This document shows positions 1-4,659 of a DNA stretch of 64,000 nucleotides, one piece after another. The notes below the pieces were generated by a model, which was given only the letters and a program-made list of their open reading frames with translations, was not told the origin of the DNA and did no database searches. The position numbers and the translations under genes are program-made. Origin of the DNA: JANPCX01 sp031431125 (GTDB lineage: Bacteria; Pseudomonadota; Gammaproteobacteria; Burkholderiales; Burkholderiaceae_C); contig JANPCX010000018.1 in the NCBI GenBank assembly GCA_031431125.1, forward strand, positions 1 to 64,000. Direction: 5' to 3'. Within the stretch, counting starts at the first letter, position 1. Every line of letters begins with the position of its first letter.

Positions 1-90
1 CATGGCCCCAGGTTGCTCGCGCGCTTCACGGCGCAGGGCAAGAGTCACGATGCTGAGGTGACTCAAACGGATCAGCGCTTGGCTGCGTGA
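1..90 (+). CDS. C-terminal remnant of an ORF entering from the left edge
   Basis: Frame 1 is open from the first base to a TGA at 88-90, giving 29 residues of an unidentified C-terminus. It lies inside the DNA that I assign to an insertion-sequence end (see 1-268), so it may be the tail of a transposition gene. It does not resemble the IstB C-termini I know, so the product is left unnamed. Confidence 0.3.
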   Translation, partial: HGPRLLARFTAQGKSHDAEVTQTDQRLAA

Positions 91-268
91 GCATCGCCTG
101 TACCAACGGGGGGCTAAAAAGCAGCGAAGAAAGGGGGGGGGGCCGGCGGCGCCATGGCAGGGGCCTTGAGGGCATAAAAAAACAGACAACAGAACACGCC
201 AAAAATGAACCGCGTAAAGCGGACAATCTACTTGCTACAAAAGCGGACAGTTCTATTTGCTCTCAACA
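1..268 (+). mobile_element. Right end of an IS21-like element (partial)
   Basis: The end carries two direct repeats of a motif that reads roughly AAAGCGGACA then TCTA/TTTA-like bases and TTGCT (216-236 and 240-261), finishing with a terminal CA at 267-268. Seen from outside inwards this is a TG-start end with subterminal repeats, the arrangement known for IS21-family elements. No complete transposase gene is inside the window, so the family call rests on the end structure alone. Bases 91-215 hold a run of ten G (about 133-142) and no convincing gene. The element sits downstream of the minus-strand sigma-54 promoter at 627-642 and therefore interrupts that transcription unit. Confidence 0.5.
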
Positions 269-357
269 CGCTGGCCGCTGACGGGGTTGGCTGAACCAGC
301 CCAAGCCCGCGTTCGGCGGGTGGTCTTGCGACCGTTTTCAATCACCGATTGACTTTC

Positions 358-432
358 GGTTGTTCGGCAGGAGTCGAACCCGCGACAGGCTTTTTCCTAA
401 AAAGCTGCTCTACCAGACTGAGCTACAGAACA
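358..432 (-). ncRNA. tRNA-like RNA with a closed anticodon arm
   Basis: A near-complete cloverleaf is visible: D stem GCTC/GAGC, T arm GCGGG-TTCGACT-CCTGC, and an acceptor of TGTTC/GAACA plus a G-C pair with a bulged T, ending ACC. Two features are abnormal. The acceptor stem is bulged, and the anticodon arm can close as a 7-bp helix GCTTTTT/AAAAAGC with only AGG in the loop. As a normal 7-nt loop the anticodon would be AGG, which is not usual in bacteria. It lies about 185 nt downstream of the sigma-54 promoter that faces away from rtcR. Noncoding tRNA-like RNAs are known next to some bacterial RNA-repair operons. I infer a tRNA mimic rather than a decoding tRNA. Confidence 0.6.
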
Positions 433-436
433 TGGC

Positions 437-488
437 TGACCCTTCGGGATTCGAACCCAACGCCACGAGGACGCCACCACGGAAGGCC
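437..488 (-). ncRNA. Second, fragmentary tRNA-like element
   Basis: Immediately 5' of the tRNA-like RNA at 358-432 is a second T arm (TTGGG-TTCGAAT-CCCGA). It is preceded about 40 nt upstream by GGCCTTC, which pairs imperfectly with the bases after the T arm. No D arm or anticodon arm can be drawn. It may be a degraded tRNA or a minimal acceptor/T-arm mimic. Confidence 0.35.
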
Positions 489-626
489 AAATGAACAGTT
501 CCACAGCGGTGCGGCATGCAGGCCTTCAACGGGCTTCCCCGAAAACCTGCACCGGCGCGGCGGGCTTGTGGCCCCAACCCCTGACCTGTGAGCAGTCGCT
601 GCGGTGGTCTGTTCTGCCTTCTCTAT

Positions 627-642
627 TGCAACGGCTGTGCCA
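627..642 (-). promoter_or_regulatory. Sigma-54 (-24/-12) promoter facing away from rtcR
   Basis: On the minus strand the sequence is TGGCAC, five bases, then TTGCA, a perfect match to the RpoN consensus with GG at -24 and GC at -12. It diverges from rtcR, whose product is a sigma-54 activator, which is the standard arrangement of RNA-repair operons. Transcription would start near 615 and run into the tRNA-like sequences at 358-488. Confidence 0.85.
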
Positions 643-685
643 GAAATCGTTTTGATCCGCTGCCAACGACGCAAGTAGTTGTTTT

Positions 686-713
686 GATTCAGAAAAAAGT
701 TTTCTAACGAATC
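686..713. promoter_or_regulatory. Candidate RtcR upstream activating site
   Basis: An imperfect inverted repeat, GATTC-AGAAAA-AAG-TTTTCT-AAC-GAATC, lies 45-70 bp upstream of the sigma-54 promoter and between it and rtcR. Sigma-54 activators bind such palindromes upstream of the promoter. The assignment to RtcR is by position only. Confidence 0.4.
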
Positions 714-779
714 ATGGCCGCCCACCCGTTGCCCGTGGAAGTCGCCTTAAACTAGCAAAAAAGATAACTACTTATCCAT

Positions 780-2396
780 ATGAACCCAACCTTGCCTACC
801 GTTGTGATCGGCTTTCTCGGCACCCAACTCGACGCCGGCTTGGGCGCTGGGCGCTGGGAGAAGTGGCGGCCGACGGTGTCGCTGGTGCAGCAACCCGACA
901 TGGTGGTGTCGCGCCTGGAGCTGCTGTACACGCCGCGTTATCTGGCGCAGGCGGAGCAGTTGGTGCAAGACATGAACCGCGTCTCGCCCGACACCGAAGT
1001 GCGGCTGGTGGCCATCGATGTGGCCGACCCCTGGGACTTTGGCGAGATGTATGCCGCGCTGTACGACTGGGTGCGGCGCTATCCGTTTGCACCTGAGCGC
1101 GAGCAGTACTGGGCCCACATCACCACCGGCACCCATGTGGCGCAAATTTGTATGTTCTTGTTGGTGGAGTCACGCTTCATCCCCGGCGTGTTGCTGCAAA
1201 CCGCGCCGCCCAAAAAGCAGGTGGCCGGCAACCCCGGTAGTTATGCCTTGATCGACCTGGACCTGTCGCGTTACGACGTGCTGGCCCAGCGTTTCCATCA
1301 GGAACAAAACGACGCGGTGGCGTTTTTAAAAAGCGGCATCGCCACGCGCAATGCGCGCTTCAACGCCTTGATTGAAGAGATTGAACGGGTGGCGGTGCGC
1401 TCGCGGGCCCCGATTTTGTTGACCGGGCCGACCGGTGCGGGCAAGTCACATCTGGCACGGCGCATGTTCGAGTTGAAGAAGTCACGCCACCAAGTCAGCG
1501 GCGAGTTTGTGGAAGTGAACTGCGCCACCTTGCATGGCGATGGTGCTGCTTCCACCTTGTTTGGCCACCGCAAAGGCGCGTTCACCGGTGCTGCTGCCGA
1601 GCGCGCCGGGCTGCTGCGCAGTGCCCACGAGGGCGTGCTGTTTCTGGACGAGATTGGCGAGTTGGGCTTGGACGAACAAGCCATGTTGCTCAAAGCCGTG
1701 GAAGAAAAACGCTTCTTTCCCATGGGCAGCGACCGCGAAGTCAGCAGCGATTTCCAGTTGATAGCAGGCACCAACCGCGACCTGCGCCGCGATGTGGCCG
1801 CAGGCCGGTTTCGTGAGGATCTTTATGCCCGTATCAACTTGTGGAGCTACACCTTGCCCGGCCTGGCCCAGCGCCCCGAAGACCTGGAGCCCAACGTCGA
1901 ACACTTGCTCGCCAAAGTAGCGGTGGAAAACGGCCGTGTGGTGCGTTTCAACGCCGAGGCCAAAACCCTTTACCTGCGGTTTTCGGCTTCAAGCGAAGCG
2001 CATTGGAGCGGCAACTTCCGTGACCTGGCGGCCAGCATCACCCGCCTGGCCACGCTGGCCGATGGGGGGCGCATTTCCACCGAGTTGGTGACCGCTGAAA
2101 TCCAGCGTTTGCGCTGGTTTTGGGACCGGGGTGCATCGACCACGGCGGCGGATCAAAACGGGCTGAGTTTGGAGCAACTGCTGGGTGAAGAAGGCAGCGC
2201 AAAGCTGGACCTCTTCGACCGCGTTCAACTGCAAGCCGTGCTGCAGGTGTGCGCCCAAGCCCGCACCTTGTCCGATGCCGGGCGCCAACTTTTTAACCAC
2301 TCGCGCACACAGCGCGCCGTGGTCAATGATGCCGATCGGCTGCGCAAATACCTGGCCAAGTTTGGGCTCCATTGGGAGCAGATTGGCCGCGCCTAG
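780..2396 (+). CDS. rtcR: Sigma-54-dependent RNA-repair regulator RtcR
   Basis: The 538-residue protein has an N-terminal CARF-like ligand-sensing region (about 1-190, including a TTGTHVAQICMF segment). A sigma-54-interacting AAA+ domain follows, with Walker A GPTGAGKS at 216-223, GAFTGA at 266-271 and Walker B VLFLDEIGE. The C-terminal region is DNA-binding. In the known family the CARF domain senses damaged RNA and licenses sigma-54 transcription of the rtcBA RNA ligase/cyclase operon. Here the sigma-54 promoter lies divergently at 627-642, but no rtcB or rtcA gene is in the window. An IS end at 268 separates the promoter from whatever lies further left. The stop codon TAG is part of the left arm of the palindrome at 2394-2559. 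Confidence 0.93.
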   Translation: MNPTLPTVVIGFLGTQLDAGLGAGRWEKWRPTVSLVQQPDMVVSRLELLYTPRYLAQAEQLVQDMNRVSPDTEVRLVAIDVADPWDFGEMYAALYDWVRRYPFAPEREQYWAHITTGTHVAQICMFLLVESRFIPGVLLQTAPPKKQVAGNPGSYALIDLDLSRYDVLAQRFHQEQNDAVAFLKSGIATRNARFNALIEEIERVAVRSRAPILLTGPTGAGKSHLARRMFELKKSRHQVSGEFVEVNCATLHGDGAASTLFGHRKGAFTGAAAERAGLLRSAHEGVLFLDEIGELGLDEQAMLLKAVEEKRFFPMGSDREVSSDFQLIAGTNRDLRRDVAAGRFREDLYARINLWSYTLPGLAQRPEDLEPNVEHLLAKVAVENGRVVRFNAEAKTLYLRFSASSEAHWSGNFRDLAASITRLATLADGGRISTELVTAEIQRLRWFWDRGASTTAADQNGLSLEQLLGEEGSAKLDLFDRVQLQAVLQVCAQARTLSDAGRQLFNHSRTQRAVVNDADRLRKYLAKFGLHWEQIGRA

Positions 2397-2559
2397 GAGT
2401 CTGCGCGGCAGAAGGCGTCGAAGCGAAACGTGCGAAAACCGAGGGCAGTTTGGTCGCACCGACAAGCCCAGGGTAGCCCCCTGGGCGCAGGAGGTGATAC
2501 CAAAATGGACCGGTTTCTCGCGCGTTGCAGCCGACGACCTTCTGCCGCGCAGACTCCTA
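2394..2559. repeat. 166-bp element with 27-bp inverted ends (MITE-like or structured RNA)
   Basis: The first 27 bases (2394-2420) and last 28 bases (2532-2559) are inverted repeats that pair fully except for one bulged base (2537). A second hairpin, GCCCAGGG/CCCTGGGC, lies inside. The left arm supplies the stop codon of rtcR, and both ends begin with TA, as in a TA-target MITE. The alternative is a stable noncoding RNA: a long terminal helix with a single bulge is also the architecture of bacterial Y RNAs. In the minus direction it abuts the tRNA-like structure at 2560-2641 without a gap. The sequence alone does not decide between the two. Confidence 0.6.
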
Positions 2560-2641
2560 GTCCGATGGAGGAGTCGAACCTCCTGGCCCATGGCCGCTGT
2601 GAATCGATCACATGCAGCGTTGTTCATGGCCTTGATCGGAC
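2560..2641 (-). ncRNA. tRNA-like acceptor/T-arm minihelix with a hairpin in place of D and anticodon arms
   Basis: The acceptor stem GTCCGAT/ATCGGAC (7 bp) and T arm GGAGG-TTCGACT-CCTCC (5 bp) are perfect. The remaining 51 nt cannot form D and anticodon arms. They form one long interrupted hairpin instead: GGCCATG with CATGGGCC, then CGC/GCG and TGTGA/TCACA. The discriminator is T and no CCA is encoded. Such a minihelix could be recognised by T-arm-binding or CCA-adding enzymes but should not decode. It is the last tRNA-like unit of the minus-strand array beside rtcR. Confidence 0.55.
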
Positions 2642-2691
2642 GGGAGTTGGCACCAGCTCAATCGCGCCGGTAGTGGTGGCGGTTGACGCCG

Positions 2692-2859
2692 TCAAAAGCA
2701 ACCTGATTTCAAGCAGCAGCGTTTGAACACGCGGGCGGAGCCACAAGCGCAGGGGTCGTTGCGACCCAAACGTTCGATCAGCTCTTTGTCGACATGCACA
2801 AAACGGTCGCCACGTTTGACGCCGGTTTCAGACGGAAAACCTCGCCTTCGTTTGCTCAT
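2692..2859 (-). CDS. Small SEC-C zinc-motif protein
   Basis: The 55-residue protein ends in a SEC-C motif, DPCACGS followed by FKRCC, the zinc-binding signature first seen at the C-terminus of SecA. The N-terminus is basic (MSKRRRG). The start at 2859 lies inside the preceding 23-codon ORF (2828-2899) in another frame, and only that ORF has a strong Shine-Dalgarno. Translation is therefore probably coupled, or reached by reinitiation. It sits between tRNA-His and the tRNA-like minihelix. Function is unknown, and a nucleic-acid or ribosome-related role is only a guess. Confidence 0.65.
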   Translation of the reverse strand: MSKRRRGFPSETGVKRGDRFVHVDKELIERLGRNDPCACGSARVFKRCCLKSGCF

Positions 2860-2899
2860 GGTTCTGAAAGCTGAGGGTGTCTTCAAACTTCGGTTTCAT
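2828..2899 (-). CDS. 23-residue ORF overlapping the SEC-C gene
   Basis: A short acidic/polar peptide begins MKPKFEDTLSF, behind an excellent ribosome-binding site (AGGAGAA, 6 nt before ATG). It overlaps the first 32 bases of the SEC-C ORF out of frame. It may be a leader peptide for translational coupling, or the real N-terminus of the SEC-C protein joined by a frameshift. Confidence 0.45.
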   Translation of the reverse strand: MKPKFEDTLSFQNHEQTKARFSV

Positions 2900-2945
2900 G
2901 TTGTTCTCCTGGGTTGTCACTGAAAATGGAACGCATGTGTTTGGG

Positions 2946-3016
2946 GGTGACCGGCCGGAGTCGAACCGGCACCAGCGGGACCACAACCCGCGGCTCTGCC
3001 ATTGAGCTACGGCCAC
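2946..3016 (-). tRNA. tRNA-His (GTG), atypical
   Basis: The cloverleaf is GTGGCCG/CGGTCAC acceptor, D stem GCTC/GAGC, anticodon arm GCGGG-TTGTGGT-CCCGC and T arm GCCGG-TTCGACT-CCGGC. The anticodon is GTG (His) and the discriminator is C73, as required for His. The base at -1 is T rather than the G-1 that bacterial tRNA-His genes normally encode, and no CCA follows. It is therefore probably an accessory or decaying copy. Confidence 0.8.
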
Positions 3017-3053
3017 ACCCAAACACACGTTTTCCTGGATTGGTCTCGGCGGC

Positions 3054-3130
3054 AGGTTTGCTCGCGCTACGCGCTCGGCCTTCGGCCCGCGCCTACGGCG
3101 CGTCCTGTGCGGCAAGCCGCGCAGAGCGAA
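3054..3130. repeat. REP-like hairpin cluster
   Basis: Consecutive short palindromes (GCGCTACGCGC, CGGCCTTCGGCCCG, GCGCCTACGGCGCG, GCGGCAAGCCGC) fill this interval. They appear to have replaced the 3' end of the tRNA-Pro-like sequence at 3131-3184. Confidence 0.45.
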
Positions 3131-3184
3131 CCTGCGACCCCATGCTCCCAAAGCAAGTGCGCTTCCAGCTGCGCCACACCGAGA
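3131..3184 (-). pseudogene. 3'-truncated tRNA-Pro(TGG)-like sequence
   Basis: The D arm GCGC-AGCTGGAA-GCGC and an anticodon arm with loop TTTGGGA (anticodon TGG, Pro) closely resemble bacterial tRNA-Pro. One anticodon-stem pair is mismatched, the T stem does not pair and the 3' acceptor strand is missing, being replaced by palindromic repeats. I read it as a tRNA pseudogene. Confidence 0.55.
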
Positions 3185-3202
3185 TAGAACTTTCGATGAG
3201 GG

Positions 3203-3367
3203 TCAAAGCCCCGCTTCGCGCAAACGCTGCAGCAGGTCTTTTTGCTCTTTGTCATCCGGCCGCTTGTCTCGCTGGTGCGATCCGGCAGCGCGTTGCTTGG
3301 CCAGCACCGCAAAGGGATTGCGCGGCTTGAGTGCCGCGATGCGGATGGCAATGGTCTTCTTGTTCAT
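3203..3367 (-). CDS. Small KPRNP-family protein, copy A
   Basis: This is a 54-residue basic protein with the segment LKPRNPFAVLAKQRA and the C-terminus QKDLLQRLREAGL. It has a strong ribosome-binding site (AAGGAG, 8 nt before ATG). A paralogue of almost the same length is at 29245-29406, sharing KPRNP and the QRLREAGL tail, so both are real genes. It lies between tRNA-Arg and the tRNA-Pro remnant in the minus-strand array. Function is unknown. Confidence 0.75.
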   Translation of the reverse strand: MNKKTIAIRIAALKPRNPFAVLAKQRAAGSHQRDKRPDDKEQKDLLQRLREAGL

Positions 3368-3399
3368 GGCGGCACTCCTTTTAAACAGACAAACAAACT

Positions 3400-3476
3400 T
3401 GGTCCCTCGTGCACGACTCGAACGTGCAACCTTCGGTTTCGTAAACCGACGCGCTGATCCATTGCGCCAACGAGGG
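3400..3476 (-). tRNA. tRNA-Arg (ACG)
   Basis: The cloverleaf is complete: acceptor CCCTCGT/ACGAGGG, D stem GCGC/GCGC, anticodon arm TCGGT-TTACGAA-ACCGA and T arm GCACG-TTCGAGT-CGTGC. The discriminator is A and CCA is encoded. Confidence 0.92.
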
Positions 3477-3482
3477 TTCTTC

Positions 3483-3558
3483 TGGCGCTCCGTGCGGGAG
3501 TCGAACCCGCGACCTCCCGCTAGACAGGCGGGCACTCTGGCCTCTGAGTTAACGGAGC
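3483..3558 (-). tRNA. tRNA-Asp (GTC)
   Basis: Acceptor GCTCCGT/ACGGAGC, D stem ACTC/GAGT, anticodon arm CCCGC-CTGTCTA-GCGGG and T arm GCGGG-TTCGACT-CCCGC are all perfectly paired. The GTC anticodon with discriminator G73 fits Asp, and CCA is encoded. The acceptor stem differs from the usual GGAGCGG-type tRNA-Asp, so this may be an accessory isoacceptor. Confidence 0.88.
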
Positions 3559-3648
3559 AATTCCATCCGGTCACGGGTTCCGGTACCGCCCAATCGTTGC
3601 GGTCGATTTCCGTCGGGCGAGCGTGAGCTCAACAACGACTTTCTTTTT

Positions 3649-3724
3649 TGGCGTCGCGTGCGGGAGTCGAACCCGCGTATCCGGAATGAAACCCCGGTGT
3701 CCTAGGCCACTAGACGAACGCGAC
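3649..3724 (-). tRNA. tRNA-Glu (TTC)
   Basis: Acceptor GTCGCGT/ACGCGAC, D stem GTCT/GGAC, anticodon loop GTTTCAT (anticodon TTC), T arm GCGGG-TTCGACT-CCCGC, discriminator G and encoded CCA. The D arm and flanking bases match standard bacterial tRNA-Glu. It is the first tRNA of the minus-strand array after the terminator-like hairpin at 3901-3935. Confidence 0.92.
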
Positions 3725-3900
3725 AAAATTTTTTTGTTAAAACACGATTCCCTGTGGCTGTGCCCAAGCGCGAGCATCCCGTCGGATGTGGTGTCTCGCT
3801 GCACGAAGGCCGGGTCCGATCCGCGCACATCCCGGGCCGCTCACACCATCGGTGCGGCTCGGAGTGCAAGGGCACACCCACAGAGAATCAACAGTTAAAA

Positions 3901-3935
3901 ACAAAAAGGCCCGGAACCTGATGGGGTTCCGGGCC
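3901..3935 (-). terminator. Rho-independent terminator or attenuator
   Basis: The hairpin GGCCCGGAACC/GGTTCCGGGCC (11 bp, 6-nt loop) is followed on the minus strand by TTTTTGTTTTT. It lies between the 54-residue ORF at 3965-4129 and the tRNAs, so it either ends that transcript or attenuates entry into the array. A homologous hairpin occupies the same place in the second cassette (29494-29529). Confidence 0.75.
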
Positions 3936-3964
3936 TCTGGTGAACAGAGCGTGGAGGGCGGCGT

Positions 3965-4129
3965 CTAAGCGCTTTCCTCACCCGGATGCATGGCGTTTTC
4001 ATCACGATCAAGCCGTGAATCAAACACGCCCATGCCCATTGGTTTCATCGTGACCAGGCGGCAACCACGCACGAACGCAGCCCATCCCTGGACGGGGCGG
4101 TGGTTGGCGGTTGTGCGAATGGATTTCAC
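3965..4129 (-). CDS. Small VKS-type protein, copy A
   Basis: The 54-residue ORF has a GTG start behind AAAAGG and ends in HPGEESA. It carries no recognised domain. Support comes from the promoter at 4176-4204, the ribosome-binding site, the terminator immediately after it, and a counterpart at 29560-29730. The counterpart also begins VKS, ends PPGEDAA and precedes a similar hairpin and a KPRNP gene. Function is unknown. Confidence 0.6.
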   Translation of the reverse strand: MKSIRTTANHRPVQGWAAFVRGCRLVTMKPMGMGVFDSRLDRDENAMHPGEESA

Positions 4130-4175
4130 GGGGGTGCCTTTTGAATCAACAAAGCTCTTGCGAGCGACGGAGTGA

Positions 4176-4204
4176 ACTGTAAAGACTCTTTACTGTGACG
4201 TCAA
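4176..4204 (-). promoter_or_regulatory. Sigma-70 promoter for the minus-strand ORF/tRNA array
   Basis: Minus strand: TTGACG, 17 bases, TACAGT. The spacer contains most of the perfect palindrome GTAAAGACTCTTTAC (4179-4193), which could be an operator. The start of the GTG ORF lies 47 bp downstream. Confidence 0.65.
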
Positions 4205-4525
4205 GCCCCTGCGACGATCACTTTTGTTTTGTTGTTCTTCAAACACAAGCCTTACCCAACACCACCATCGCCTGATGAGACCGATCTCCAAATCCGCATC
4301 GTCGTTCGCCAGGTTTCTCTGAAATCTTCGGGTGAACAAGCTATCGCGATAGGAAACGGTCGGTTCTCCTTCCCAAACCTTGTTTTGGAAGTCAGGGTTG
4401 TCGCCGTCGCGGACGGTTCGCTCAGAAGATGAGACAGATTCACGCCGAAGAAGTCTCAAAAGCCTGTGCTTTGCAGTTTTCGACCTTTATTTGTTGACCA
4501 CTTGACCGATAGAGTAGACACGTCC
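4205..4525. other. Intergenic region without a convincing gene
   Basis: This stretch is less GC-rich than its surroundings. Several short open frames exist on both strands, but none has a ribosome-binding site, conserved-looking composition or recognisable product. It presumably holds the promoter of the riboswitch-controlled protease. A TTGACC at 4494-4499 is a possible -35 element, without a well-spaced -10. Confidence 0.4.
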
Positions 4526-4612
4526 CACCCGCAAACCGCGTGAAAGCGCGGGACGCAAAGCCACCGGCCTACAGCGCTGCTGCCATGCAGCGCCAAGGTA
4601 GCGGGGCTGCCA
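4526..4612 (+). ncRNA. c-di-GMP-I (GEMM) riboswitch
   Basis: The sequence has the class I cyclic-di-GMP aptamer landmarks in order: GCAAACCGC, a GNRA-type capped helix (CGCGTGAAAGCGCG), the conserved GGACGCAAAGCC, CCGGCCTA, and the receptor side AAGGTAGCGGGGCTGCC. It ends about 48 nt before the start codon of the secreted protease. A downstream hairpin (4635-4640 with 4648-4653) pairs the AAGAGG Shine-Dalgarno of that gene, which suggests control of translation initiation. Confidence 0.9.
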
Positions 4613-4659
4613 GCAAGCCACCTTGGGTTTGTTGGCCTCTCACCTCAAGAGGCTTGTTC

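Noticed and set aside
26..226. 66-codon minus-strand frame inside the IS end
   Set aside because: Pro/Arg-rich translation caused by the G tract and no start signal. It is incompatible with the IS-end structure.
4190..4459. 89-codon open frame on the minus strand
   Set aside because: It needs a TTG start, lacks a ribosome-binding site and shows no recognisable domain. It overlaps the likely promoter area of the protease.
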